This document shows positions 8,778-18,900 of a stretch of 64,000 nt of DNA, piece after piece; position 1 is the stretch's first letter; each line of letters starts with the position of its first letter. A model generated the notes under the pieces. That model saw only the letters and a program-made list of their open reading frames with translations. It made no database searches and was not told the origin of the DNA. Both the position numbers and the translations under genes were made by a program. Origin of the DNA: Acinetobacter calcoaceticus (GTDB lineage Bacteria; Pseudomonadota; Gammaproteobacteria; Pseudomonadales; Moraxellaceae); assembly GCF_900520355.1 (NCBI RefSeq), contig NZ_LS999521.1, positions 1,178,001 through 1,242,000 on the forward strand, written 5' to 3'.

Positions 8778-9709
8778 TTTGCCTCTCCTTCAAGATTTTT
8801 CTCGACCATTTTGACAAATAATTCTTCTAAACGGTTCGATTTATTACGCATACTATGAACACGAATACCTTGAGATTCTAATAACTGAAATAGATCATTT
8901 AATGTATGCGCTCTATCCATCGTTACTTCTAAAGTATTGCTATCAATTAAGTTGAACTTGACACCAATAATGTTTAACTGGAGCGGCCCAATCGGTTCGG
9001 CTAAATCGAAGATAAATGATTCTTCATTGAGCTGATTAAGGAAGCTCTTCATGCTGGTATCTTCTTTAATTACACCGCGATCAATAATTGCAATGCGACG
9101 ACACAACATTTCTGCTTCTTCTAAATAGTGAGTCGTTAAAATAATAGAAGTACCGCTTTCGTTCATTTCGGTCAGAAAATCCCACATAGAACGGCGCAAT
9201 TCGATATCTACACCAGCAGTAGGTTCATCTAGAATAAGAAGTTTAGGCTCATGCATCATGGCACGGGCAATCATCAGACGACGCTTCATTCCACCAGACA
9301 GCATACGCGCTTGTATATTGCGTTTTTCCCACAGACCGAGTTTTTCTAAATAATGTTCGGCACGTTTTTCTGCAATCTTTTTATGGATACCGTAATAGCC
9401 AGCTTGAGTGACTAAAATATCGAATGTTTTTTCAAACTGGCCAAAGTTAAATTCTTGAGGAACGACGCCAAGCTGCTGTTTTGCTAGAGATGGGTGAGTG
9501 TCAAGATTATGCCCAAAAATCTCAACTGTTCCTGAGGTTTTTTTCGTGAGCGAGCTGATAATACCAATGGTTGTTGATTTGCCGGCACCATTTGGGCCTA
9601 ACAACGCATAAAATTCACCTTCAGGCACAGTGAGGTTAATACCTTTTAACGCCTGAAAACCATTACGATATGTTTTGGACAAATCTCTTAAAACCAAAGC
9701 ATCAGTCAT
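8774..9709 (-). CDS. ABC exporter ATP-binding protein (YadG-like)
   Basis: A 311-residue ATPase. Walker A is GPNGAGKST near residue 39, the signature is LSGGMKRR near 138, and Walker B is LLILDEPTAGVD near 157, followed by the switch histidine in TTHYLEEAE. A C-terminal extension of about 90 residues is typical of the DrrA/YadG group. It energises the ABC-2 permease encoded immediately downstream, with which it overlaps by four bases. It is the first gene of a four-gene unit (ATPase, permease, queF, hypothetical). Substrate unknown. Length and motifs are normal. Confidence 0.9.
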   Translation of the reverse strand: MTDALVLRDLSKTYRNGFQALKGINLTVPEGEFYALLGPNGAGKSTTIGIISSLTKKTSGTVEIFGHNLDTHPSLAKQQLGVVPQEFNFGQFEKTFDILVTQAGYYGIHKKIAEKRAEHYLEKLGLWEKRNIQARMLSGGMKRRLMIARAMMHEPKLLILDEPTAGVDIELRRSMWDFLTEMNESGTSIILTTHYLEEAEMLCRRIAIIDRGVIKEDTSMKSFLNQLNEESFIFDLAEPIGPLQLNIIGVKFNLIDSNTLEVTMDRAHTLNDLFQLLESQGIRVHSMRNKSNRLEELFVKMVEKNLEGEAK

Positions 9710-9825
9710 GAAATTCTCACATTATGAAAGAGGGGTATATTTTGAGCGATAATGATTAATAAACCAAGTAAAATAGTCGGAATTTTATAAAATTAAGATA
9801 AATTTAGAAATTATTATATAAAAGC

Positions 9826-9902
9826 TGGTGCGCCCGGCGGGGATCGAACCCACGACCCCAGGTTTCGGAAACCTGTACTCTATCCAACTGAGCTACGAGC
9901 GC
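9826..9902 (-). tRNA. tRNA-Arg (anticodon CCG)
   Basis: A 77-nt cloverleaf on the minus strand. The acceptor stem pairs GCGCTCG with CGGGCGC and the CCA end is encoded. The D-arm region is AGCTCAGTTGGATAGAGT, the anticodon loop TTCCGAA sits between CAGGT and ACCTG, and the T-loop is GGTTCGATCC. Anticodon CCG reads CGG arginine codons. No integrase or duplicated 3' end lies nearby, so the tRNA does not appear to be an occupied attachment site here. Confidence 0.95.
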
Positions 9903-10001
9903 ATGCTGGGGCACATCATAGGAAAAAAACACTTGCAGGTAAAGCATGAAATACATGCAAAATGAGTTTAATGCTTAATTAAACAGCATTTTCTTTAATA
10001 T

Positions 10002-10634
10002 TTATATGCTTTGTTGAATAAGCCGAATTGAATAGTTAATTGTATGCAAGGCGTGGGCAAGTTGATTAGGAGAAATACGTGATTCCTGCAAACTGGTAAT
10101 CCATTGTATTTGGCATATTTTAAGCTCTTGTATTGTTGTAATTTTCTCTATTTTTAAAATAAGCGGTTTAGTCATAAGCCCACAATGGTCGGCAAGTGTT
10201 TTTATCATTAACTGTTGTATTTCTTCGAAAGAAAGAGCCTCAGAAGATATTACTGGTTGAAAATATGTAGTACTGGGCTGATCTAAAGTTTTTTGCTCGG
10301 AAAGCTGGATTTCTCCAACAAGATGAGCGGAATGCGGCATAGAGCTATCAACAGATTCTTTTTGATTTTCTTCTACTTTATTTATGGCTGATGTTTTAAA
10401 AATAATTTCTTCACCAGTAGATGTTTCGGTAGAAGCAATTGGGGCAATAAGTTTTAATTCAATAAGCTGTTGAATCAGTTCTGGAGATGCAATACGTTTT
10501 TTAAATTCACCATTTAAGTTTTGAAAATCTTCATGGTCTATTAATAGTAATAAACGTCTTTGTTTTGCATTTAAAACAATATTGCGTTGTTGAAGCGCAA
10601 CTCTTCCCAAATTGGTTCTATAAAAACCAGCCAT
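10002..10634 (-). CDS. Hypothetical protein with a winged-helix-like N-terminus
   Basis: A 210-residue protein that I cannot assign to a named family. Residues 1-60 are basic and amphipathic and end in a pattern (ELIQQLIELKLIAPI) that resembles the recognition end of a winged-helix fold. A polar, low-complexity linker follows to about residue 125, then a helical C-terminal segment of about 80 residues with LMIKTLADHCGLM. The start was placed at the ATG at 10634 because GGGGA lies six bases upstream; a frame extension of 13 residues upstream has no such signal. A 12-bp palindrome, AACAGTACTGTT, lies 52 bp upstream. Domain reading is inference only. Confidence 0.6.
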   Translation of the reverse strand: MAGFYRTNLGRVALQQRNIVLNAKQRRLLLLIDHEDFQNLNGEFKKRIASPELIQQLIELKLIAPIASTETSTGEEIIFKTSAINKVEENQKESVDSSMPHSAHLVGEIQLSEQKTLDQPSTTYFQPVISSEALSFEEIQQLMIKTLADHCGLMTKPLILKIEKITTIQELKICQIQWITSLQESRISPNQLAHALHTINYSIRLIQQSI

Positions 10635-10782
10635 TACTTTTCCCCAATATAAAAAATAAATCAGACTGTTCAATCTTCTGAGTCGAACAGTACTGTTTTT
10701 AATAAAATATAAATGGGGTTAACAATAAAACCTAAAAATGACAATATGATGAATAATCTATAAATATCATTTGGTTAAATTA

Positions 10783-11469
10783 TTAAAAGGCACTTTCTAA
10801 TGCTTTGCGAAGATAGACATCAAGCTCATCTTGGCGTAATAACCATTGAATATAGTCTTTAGGAAGTTCAGCAATTGCTGTGCCTTTATGTTTACCAAAG
10901 TTAACCGTAGTAGGGATACGTGCTTCTTCAGAAACTCGGTAAAGCTCTTCAATATCTTGAATATTTAAATGATAGACAATATGCATCAAAATATTAGCAG
11001 TTAAAATAATATCGGCATCGGCACGGTGAGCACCTTTAAGCATTTCCCGAGCTTTACTGCTGCCTTGAGAAATCATATAGATCAGTGCTGAGATATTATG
11101 AGCTTCTGCATCTGCCCAAACTTTGCGCGCTAAAGCTAAAGTACAAATCGGTTTAATATTCGATACATCTACGCCACAACGAGCAATCGCGGCAATATCG
11201 TAATCAATATTATGACCAATAATATAAGTCGTACTTTCTGGCAATTTAAAGGTTTTATAGTGTGGCTGGTTTTCTAAATCTGTTTCTAATATGTGGTGTA
11301 CTGCCATCGCAGCATAAGAGATAGGGGCACCGACCTGATAGAGCTGATCAAACAATTTGCTTTTATCTAAGGTGAGCTTGCCTCCATTAAGTTCAATCGG
11401 GGCGTACGCAATTTCAATAGGCAAACCATTTAGTGTATGAGTTTCTGTATCTAAAATAATGGCTTGCAT
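10783..11469 (-). CDS. DnaQ-like 3'-5' exonuclease with C-terminal DUF3820 domain
   Basis: A 228-residue DEDDh exonuclease. The motifs are ExoI I-L-D-T-E-T at residues 5-10, ExoII GHNIDYD near residue 85, and ExoIII with H-R-A-D-A-D near 160, which bring together the four acidic metal ligands and the general-base histidine. The last 45 residues (FGKHKGTAIAELPKDYIQWL) form a DUF3820 domain often attached to such exonucleases. It resembles ExoX-type enzymes that remove nucleotides from DNA ends during repair. The start at 11469 has AAGG seven bases upstream. It stands alone. The nucleic-acid substrate is inferred from the family. Confidence 0.83.
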   Translation of the reverse strand: MQAIILDTETHTLNGLPIEIAYAPIELNGGKLTLDKSKLFDQLYQVGAPISYAAMAVHHILETDLENQPHYKTFKLPESTTYIIGHNIDYDIAAIARCGVDVSNIKPICTLALARKVWADAEAHNISALIYMISQGSSKAREMLKGAHRADADIILTANILMHIVYHLNIQDIEELYRVSEEARIPTTVNFGKHKGTAIAELPKDYIQWLLRQDELDVYLRKALESAF

Positions 11470-11716
11470 ATTTGGCCCTTCAAACAATTACGAATAGTTA
11501 TGAATGGTAACAGCTGGCTATTCACTTTAAAACCTGAAGTAATATAGAAAGCAGTCTACAAGGGTAATTTAGATTAAAAAATTAGAATATTCAGTGTATA
11601 TTTTCATCAAATATAACTTGCGGAAAATAAAGATTAGGCGTAATTCTTTTTAAGACATTTAAAATGTTGATTAAAAAACTAAAGCACAACAAAAATGGAA
11701 TTTAAGGGATATAGCA

Positions 11717-12946
11717 ATGAAAATGAAACTATTAATGACGAGCGTTCTTAGCACGAGTTTATTTTTAGTCGCCTGTGGAGGAGGGAGCAGTGATGATGAC
11801 TCACCAATTGTTGATCCATCAGGTACTCCAAACAATAATATTCAAAATCCAGTTGTTAAAGTTGATGCTTACACAAGTACCAATTTAGGATCAGTTGCTG
11901 CTGAAAGTAGTATTTTGACTTATAAAATGTTGGGCCAAAGTGGACAAGAAGTGCAGGCAACTAGTCTAGTATTCACACCAAATACACCGCCACCAGTAGG
12001 TGGTTGGCCAATTGTGGTTTGGGCACATGGAACCACAGGTGTTGCAGATGCTTGTGCGCCAAGTAAAGCCGCTTTAGCAGACAGTACAAAAGATTTAATT
12101 AGTAAATTACTTGCAGCAGGTTATGTTGTTGTAGCACCTGACTATGAAGGCTTGGGGACACCAGGAATCCACCCATTTTTAAATGTTAAAAGCGAGGCCT
12201 TTTCAATTACAGATGCTGTGGTTGCAGCGCGTAACTACTTAACACAACGTAATTTGTTAACGTCAAAAAAATGGATGACAGTAGGGCATTCACAAGGTGG
12301 GCATGCTGCGCTGGGTGCTGCGCAATATGCGAGTCGTGCGCAGCTAGACTATAAAGGTACGGTAGCGGTAGCGCCAGCCTCTAATTTGGGTTTTATTTTA
12401 ATTGCTGGAGAGCAATCTGTTGCGAATGCAACCTTGGATAAAAAGATCCCAATGTATGCACAACTTAATACATATACAGCTTTGGTTACAGCAGGGATGC
12501 GTAACACACAGCCGAGCTTTGATTATGGGCAAGTATTTACTTCGCAAATCTCAGGTATTGCAGCACAAGCAGAAACGATTTGTTCTGGACCATTGGGGCA
12601 AGCCTTTGGAGCTGACATGACAGATTATGCTACAAAACATAATGGAACACTGGATGACTACACACGCACACAGCCTAATTTTATGGCCGTACCGTTAGTT
12701 AAAACCTTTTTAGATAAAGATTCGCAGCCGCTACAAGCCAAAGTCACTACACCAATCATTATTTATCAAGGGTTGGGCGATACCACAGTACCTAAAGTAG
12801 CAACGGATATCTTGATATCTAATGCCACAGTAGTAGGTACTAAAATTAATAGTTATGTGACGGGTAACTGGGACCATGGGACAGCAATGAGTAGTAATGT
12901 GGACAACATTGTTGGCAATGTTCAAATTTTACTAACAGCGCAATAG
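11717..12946 (+). CDS. Lipoprotein alpha/beta-hydrolase (lipase/esterase-like)
   Basis: A 409-residue predicted lipoprotein. The signal peptide ends in the lipobox L-V-A-C with Cys at about residue 20, followed by GGGSSDDD, an acidic linker. The hydrolase domain starts near residue 60. It has the oxyanion-side WAHGTTG near residue 102, the nucleophile elbow GHSQGG with Ser at about 193, a candidate catalytic Asp in GLGDTTVP near 353 and His in NWDHGTAM near 389. This resembles secretory lipases and triacylglycerol lipase-like proteins. The Asp after the lipobox does not directly follow the Cys, so outer-membrane sorting is likely. Substrate not determined. The gene is monocistronic. Confidence 0.85.
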   Translation: MKMKLLMTSVLSTSLFLVACGGGSSDDDSPIVDPSGTPNNNIQNPVVKVDAYTSTNLGSVAAESSILTYKMLGQSGQEVQATSLVFTPNTPPPVGGWPIVVWAHGTTGVADACAPSKAALADSTKDLISKLLAAGYVVVAPDYEGLGTPGIHPFLNVKSEAFSITDAVVAARNYLTQRNLLTSKKWMTVGHSQGGHAALGAAQYASRAQLDYKGTVAVAPASNLGFILIAGEQSVANATLDKKIPMYAQLNTYTALVTAGMRNTQPSFDYGQVFTSQISGIAAQAETICSGPLGQAFGADMTDYATKHNGTLDDYTRTQPNFMAVPLVKTFLDKDSQPLQAKVTTPIIIYQGLGDTTVPKVATDILISNATVVGTKINSYVTGNWDHGTAMSSNVDNIVGNVQILLTAQ

Positions 12947-13050
12947 AGCTATTGATATTTAAAGTATTTTTAACAATGTTGTAAGATAAAGTTAATGATG
13001 GGAAATTTAAAAATATAAGCTTTAAGCGAGCTTTTTAATTGATTTATAAA

Positions 13051-13089
13051 CAATGGCTCATTTTTTATAAAACTTGAGCCATTTTTATT
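13051..13089 (+). terminator. Hairpin terminator between the lipase-like gene and glyA
   Basis: AATGGCTCA at 13052-13060 pairs perfectly with TGAGCCATT at 13075-13083, followed by TTTATTT. It lies about 105 bp after the lipase-like gene. Confidence 0.75.
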
Positions 13090-13190
13090 TAAAACTGAGC
13101 TAACTTGATTCTGTTTAATTATAAACTTCATGCTACAATATGTCGCAATCTTAGCACGGCTTAAAAGCCCTACTTATAGGACCCCCGCTA

Positions 13191-14444
13191 ATGTTTGCCA
13201 ATATTTCCATTTCTGAATTTGATCCAGAATTAGCTCAAGCAATTGCTTCTGAAGGTGAGCGTCAAGAAGCACATATCGAGTTAATTGCATCTGAAAACTA
13301 TTGCTCTCCTGCTGTGATGGAAGCGCAAGGATCAAAACTTACGAACAAATATGCAGAAGGTTATCCAGGTAAACGCTATTATGGCGGTTGCGAATATGTG
13401 GATGTCATTGAGCAAATGGCGATTGATCGTGCTAAAGAACTTTTTGGTGCAGATTACGCAAACGTTCAACCACACGCTGGCTCACAAGCTAACTCTGCTG
13501 TTTATCTAGCGCTTCTTAACCCAGGCGATACTGTTTTAGGTATGAGCTTGGCTCACGGTGGTCACTTGACTCACGGTGCAAAAGTAAGCTTCTCTGGTAA
13601 AACTTATAATGCAGTTCAATACGGTCTAAACTCTGAAACAGGTGAGATCGATTATGAAGAAGTTGAACGTTTAGCATTAGAGCACAAGCCACGTATGATC
13701 GTTGCTGGTTTCTCTGCTTACAGCCGTGTTGTGGATTGGCAACGTTTCCGTGACATCGCGGACAAAGTTGGCGCTTACCTGTTTGTTGATATGGCTCACG
13801 TTGCAGGTCTAGTTGCTGCTGGTGTATATCCAAACCCAGTGCAAATTGCTGACGTAACAACAACTACGACTCACAAAACACTTCGTGGTCCGCGTTCTGG
13901 TTTAATCCTTGCGAAAGCGAATGAAGAAATCGAGAAAAAACTTCAATCAGCTGTATTCCCTGGTAACCAAGGTGGTCCATTGATGCATGCGATTGCTGCT
14001 AAAGCAATCTGCTTCAAAGAAGCGATGTCTGATGACTTTAAAACTTACCAACAACAAGTTGTGAAAAATGCTCAAGCTATGGCTGAAGTATTAATCGCTC
14101 GTGGTTATGACGTTGTTTCTGGCGGTACTGACAATCACTTGTTCTTGTTATCTTTAATCAAACAAGACGTAACTGGTAAAGAAGCTGATGCTTGGTTAGG
14201 TGCTGCTCACATTACTGTTAACAAAAACTCAGTTCCAAATGACCCACGTTCTCCATTTGTGACTTCTGGTATCCGTATCGGTACTCCAGCGGTAACAACT
14301 CGTGGTTTCGGTGAAGCTGAAGTTCGTGAACTTGCTGGTTGGATTGCTGATGTAATCGACAGCAAAGGTGACGAAAAAGTTATTGCTGACGTAAAAGCGA
14401 AAGTTGAAACTGTTTGTGCAAAATTCCCTGTATATGCACAATAA
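13191..14444 (+). CDS. glyA: Serine hydroxymethyltransferase
   Basis: A 417-residue SHMT, which interconverts serine and glycine with transfer of a one-carbon unit to tetrahydrofolate. It is a PLP enzyme; the cofactor lysine is Lys229 in [12 protein letters not shown]. Other family parts are the N-terminal [19 protein letters not shown], the [16 protein letters not shown] stretch, and [11 protein letters not shown]. Length is typical. Codon use is that of a strongly expressed gene, with many CGT, GGT and AAC codons. The gene has its own upstream region of 240 bp and ends at a perfect palindromic terminator shared with the converging adeH. Central C1 and glycine source for the cell. Confidence 0.98.
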   Translation: MFANISISEFDPELAQAIASEGERQEAHIELIASENYCSPAVMEAQGSKLTNKYAEGYPGKRYYGGCEYVDVIEQMAIDRAKELFGADYANVQPHAGSQANSAVYLALLNPGDTVLGMSLAHGGHLTHGAKVSFSGKTYNAVQYGLNSETGEIDYEEVERLALEHKPRMIVAGFSAYSRVVDWQRFRDIADKVGAYLFVDMAHVAGLVAAGVYPNPVQIADVTTTTTHKTLRGPRSGLILAKANEEIEKKLQSAVFPGNQGGPLMHAIAAKAICFKEAMSDDFKTYQQQVVKNAQAMAEVLIARGYDVVSGGTDNHLFLLSLIKQDVTGKEADAWLGAAHITVNKNSVPNDPRSPFVTSGIRIGTPAVTTRGFGEAEVRELAGWIADVIDSKGDEKVIADVKAKVETVCAKFPVYAQ

Positions 14445-14450
14445 GTTGTA

Positions 14451-14488
14451 GATATAAAAAAAGCGCCATATGGCGCTTTTTTTATATC
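14451..14488. terminator. Perfect 38-bp palindromic bidirectional terminator
   Basis: The two halves, 14451-14469 and 14470-14488, are exact reverse complements with a core AGCGCCATATGGCGCT and A/T runs on each side. It lies between converging glyA and adeH and can terminate both. Confidence 0.92.
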
Positions 14489-14506
14489 AAGTTAATTATG
14501 TGAGAA

Positions 14507-15982
14507 TTAACTTTTAGATTTTACCGATGACTCGGTATTATGCCATCCACCACCTAATGCGCGGATTAAATCTACACTGGCAATGACTCTACTACCATTA
14601 AGTTGAGCAGAAAGTTGCTCTTGTTGCAAAATAGTACGGTCAGAATCAATTACATCTAGATAGCTGATAGCGCCTTCTCGATAACGTAAATGTGAGAGTT
14701 GATTTGCGTGACGTGAAGAAGAGAGGGCTTGATTCTGAGCTTGAATTTGCTGATCAAGAATACGTTGATCGGACAAACCATTTTCAACTTCACGAAATGC
14801 ATTCAGCACTGTTTGTCTATAATTTGCGATGCTTTCTTCATAAGCTGCTCGCGCTTGAGCAACTCCAGCTTTACGCTGCCCCCCGTCAAATAGCGGTAAA
14901 GATAAGATTGTACCCGCGACTGGACCAAGCAAAAATGTACGACTCGACCATTTGCCTAAATCACCTAAACTTGATGACTCATAGCCAAGAGCGCCTGTCA
15001 GATCTAACTTGGGGAAAAAAGCAGCGCGAGCAATGCCAATTCGGGCATTATCTGCTGCCATTGCGCGTTCTGCGGCGGCAATATCTGGCCTCCGCTCAAG
15101 TAAAGCAGAGGGTAAACCGGCTGGAAGGCGAATACTGTTTGTAGTTAATGGCTGAGCGGCTAAGCTGAAGTCAGCTGGTGTTTTCCCTAGCAATACTGCA
15201 AGCGCATGTTCTGCACTTGCTCGATTACGAGCAATATTTAACGCATTGGTTTGGGCTGTAGCCAGTTCAGTTTGTGCACGGAAAACATCTAGCTCGCTGA
15301 CTAGACCATTACGAAAACGTGTTTGAATTAAGTCTCGTGTCTCGCCAAGCAGCTTAATAGTACGATTATAAATTGCTTGTTCAGCGTCTAACTGACGAAT
15401 CAGAAAATAACCTTGAGCAACATCTGCTTGTAACGCTAAAAGTGCCGACTGATATAAAGCTTCTTGTTGCTGTACATCGGCCGTCGCTGCGTTAACGCTA
15501 CTGGCAATACGACCAAATAAATCAAGTTCATATGAAACATTTGCTTGAGCACGCCATAATGTTTGTGCAGATGTATGAGCATTTTCATCTAAACCTAATG
15601 AAGCAGGAGAAGGCTTTTGTCGTGTCGGTCCAAAGCCAGCACCAATACTAGGCAAGCGTTCTGCTTGCGCAGCCGATCTTAAAGCGCGTGAAGCCTGAAT
15701 ATTAGCTGCTGCGGCTTTAAGGCTCTGATTCCCAGCAATTGCTTGTTGCTCTAGTTCGTTTAACTGCGCATCATTAAAAACACGCCACCATTCGCCACGA
15801 GATTGTGCATCGGCAGGTTGAGCAATTTTCCAGTTGTTATCTTCAAGTTTTTGGTCAGATTCTTTAAATTTAACAGGAACTATGACTTTTGCAGGTTGAT
15901 ATTCCAGAGCCAATGAGCAGCCTGCAAGGAGCAGGCTGCTCATGAGTGAGGACACTAACCATTTTTGTTTCAATGCTGTCAT
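14507..15982 (-). CDS. adeH: AdeH outer-membrane channel of the AdeFGH efflux pump
   Basis: A 491-residue outer-membrane factor of the OprM/NodT (TolC-like) type. The signal peptide ends in the lipobox L-L-A-G-C near residue 21, so the protein is lipid-anchored. Two repeated OEP domains follow, each with long helices; the motif ERRPDIAAAERAMAADNARIG near residue 300 is typical. It forms the trimeric exit duct for the AdeG pump and AdeF adaptor. I placed the start at ATG 15982, seven bases after AAGGAGG; a TTG just before is less likely. It is the third gene of adeFGH, 12 bp after adeG. AdeFGH exports fluoroquinolones, chloramphenicol, trimethoprim and others when overexpressed. Confidence 0.93.
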   Translation of the reverse strand: MTALKQKWLVSSLMSSLLLAGCSLALEYQPAKVIVPVKFKESDQKLEDNNWKIAQPADAQSRGEWWRVFNDAQLNELEQQAIAGNQSLKAAAANIQASRALRSAAQAERLPSIGAGFGPTRQKPSPASLGLDENAHTSAQTLWRAQANVSYELDLFGRIASSVNAATADVQQQEALYQSALLALQADVAQGYFLIRQLDAEQAIYNRTIKLLGETRDLIQTRFRNGLVSELDVFRAQTELATAQTNALNIARNRASAEHALAVLLGKTPADFSLAAQPLTTNSIRLPAGLPSALLERRPDIAAAERAMAADNARIGIARAAFFPKLDLTGALGYESSSLGDLGKWSSRTFLLGPVAGTILSLPLFDGGQRKAGVAQARAAYEESIANYRQTVLNAFREVENGLSDQRILDQQIQAQNQALSSSRHANQLSHLRYREGAISYLDVIDSDRTILQQEQLSAQLNGSRVIASVDLIRALGGGWHNTESSVKSKS

Positions 15983-15994
15983 CAAATGTCCTCC

Positions 15995-18900
15995 TTAGTG
16001 ATCATGTGGGTTGGCTAGTGGTGCTTCATGAACAGCGGCCGAGTGCAATTTATGTTTACTCAATGTACGAATCAGGACATAAAATGCTGGGGTCAGGAAT
16101 AATCCAAACAGTGTCACGCCGATCATGCCGAAGAACACAGCAACACCCATGGCATGGCGCATTTCAGATCCGGCACCCGTAGAAGTGACTAACGGTACAA
16201 CACCCATAATGAAGGCAATTGAAGTCATTAAAATTGGGCGTAAACGTAATCGACTTGCTTCAACCGCCGCTTTAAACGCAGTTGCGCCTTGCATTTCGAG
16301 TTCTCGTGCAAACTCGACAATTAAGATGGCATTTTTACAGGCCAGCCCGACCAGTACCATTAGACCAATTTGAGTAAAGATATTGTTATCTCCACCTGTC
16401 AGCCAGACACCTGTCAGAGCTGCCAAGATTCCCATTGGTACAATCAAAATCACAGCTAAAGGTAAAGTTAGACTTTCATATTGAGCCGCCAATACCAAAA
16501 ATACGAGTAATACACTAATCGGGAAGACCCAAAGTCCTGCATTACCTGCCAAGATTTTTTGGTAAGTTAAATCAGTCCATTCAAATTTAATGCCACGCGG
16601 TAAGGTCTGTGTAGCAATACGTTCAGCAGCAGCCTCGGCTTGGCTAGATGAATAGCCCGGTGCAGGACCGCCGTTAATATCAGCTGAGGTATAGCCGTTA
16701 TAGCGGACAACCATTTCAGGGCCGTAAGTTTGGGTCACATTTACCAATGAAGATAACGGAACCATTTGCCCAGCACTGTTACGAGTTTTAAGTTGCAAAA
16801 TATCTTCAGGATTAGAACGGAAAGGTGCATCGGCTTGAGCACGAACCTGATAAACACGGCCAAAGCGGTTGAAGTCGTTAACGTACTGTGAACCTAAATA
16901 AATCTGCATGGTATTGAAGACATCGGTTACAGCGACACCTTGCTGCTTAGCTTTAACACGATCTAAATCTACATTAAGTTGAGGCACATTAATTTGATAA
17001 CTTGAGAACATTGGACCAAGTTCAGGGGCTGATTGTGCTGCTTTCATAAAGTTTTGAGCAGCATCATTCAAGGCTGAATAGCCTAAGGCACCTCGGTCTT
17101 CAAGTTGAAGTTTAAAGCCGCCCATGGTACCTAAACCCATTACCGGTGGCGGTGGGAAAACTGCAATATAAGCATCTTGAATTGCTGAATATTTCTGGTT
17201 GAGAGCGCCTGCAATTGCATTCGCAGATAAGTCTTTGGCCTTACGTTCATCAAATGGTTTTAATGTCACAAAGACAATACCAGCGCTTGAACTGTTGGTA
17301 AAACCGTTAATGGATAGGCCAGGGAAGGCAACCGCACTTTCTACACCAGGTTGTTTAAGTGCAGCGTCACTCATTTTACGAATAACAGCTTCGGTACGGT
17401 CTAAAGATGCACCATTCGGTAGTTGGGCAAAGCTAATTAAATATTGTTTATCTTGTGCCGGTACGAAACCACCAGGGACAATATAAGAAATACCTATTGT
17501 TAACCCAAGAAGAGCAGCATAGACACCCATTGCTGAGGCTTTATGAGTTATGACACGGCTCACGCCCTGGCTGTAACGATCAGAAGTGCGCGAAAATACG
17601 CGGTTAAACAGTGCAAAGAAACGGCCGAACACACGGTTCATAATGCGAGTTAATGCATCAGGTTTGGCATCATGTCCTTTAAGTAACATAGCTGCCAAAG
17701 CTGGGGAAAGTGTAAGCGAGTTAAATGCCGAAATGACTGTTGAAATAGCAATAGTCATAGCAAATTGTTTATAAAACTGGCCCGTTAAACCTGTCATAAA
17801 GGCAAGCGGAACAAAAACAGCAACAAGAGTTAAAGCAATCGCAATAATTGGCCCACTTACTTCTCGCATAGCACGATAGGTTGCGTCTCTTGGGCTTAAA
17901 CCAGCTTCAATATTCCTCTCGACATTTTCGACGACCACAATCGCGTCATCGACTACAATTCCGATGGCAAGTACCATCCCAAACAGTGACAGTGCATTGA
18001 TGGAATAACCAAAGGCAAGCATAAGTGCAAATGTACCAATAATAGAAACCGGTACTGCAAGCAATGGAATGATAGAGGCACGCCATGTTTGTAAGAATAA
18101 AATCACAACTAAAACGACAAGTGCGATGGCTTCAAGCAGGGTATGAACAACTGCTTTAATACTTGCACGAACGAATTGAGTTGGGTCGTAAACAATGTCG
18201 TATTTAATGGAAGATGGAAAATCTTTTGAAAGTTCCTTCATTGTGCTGCGCACTTGATCAGAAACTTGTAAAGCGTTAGCACCCGGTGCTTGGAAAATTG
18301 GAATCGCAACAGCTTGCTTATTATCTAACAATGAACGCAAGCCATATTGTGAGGCTGCAAGTTCAACACGTGCAACATCACCCAATCGGGTTACTGCGCC
18401 ATCGGGTGCAGTTTTTAAGATGATATCTGCGAACTCTTGTTCGGTGGTTAAACGACCTTGAGCATTGACTGAAAGTTGTACAGGTGAATTGGTTGGTGCG
18501 GCACCAATCGTACCTGCTGCAACCTGAATATTTTGTTCACGGATTGAATTTACAATTTCAGTTGCTGTAAGGTTGCGCTGAGCCACTTTTTGCGGGTCGA
18601 GCCACACACGCATGGCGTAGTCACCAGAACCGAATAAACCCACTTCACCTACGCCTTGTAAACGTGCCAGACGGTCTTTGACGTTAAGTACGGCATAGTT
18701 ACGTAAGTAAGTCATGTCATAGCGGTTATCTGGTGAAGTCAGATGCACAACCATGGTTAATGTGGGGGAGCTTTTTAGGGTTGTTACCCCTAAACGCTGT
18801 ACGTCTTCGGGTAAACGAGGCAATGCTTGCGACACACGGTTTTGAACCAGTTGTTGGGCTTTGTCCGGGTCGATACCAAGTTTGAAGTTCACCGTAATGG

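Noticed and set aside
9826-9902. tRNA-Arg as an integration site
   Set aside because: No integrase, no direct repeat of the tRNA 3' end and no island genes on either side.
13105-13139. TTGATT and TACAAT as the glyA promoter
   Set aside because: The spacer is 23 bases, outside the usual range, and better alternatives were not found.
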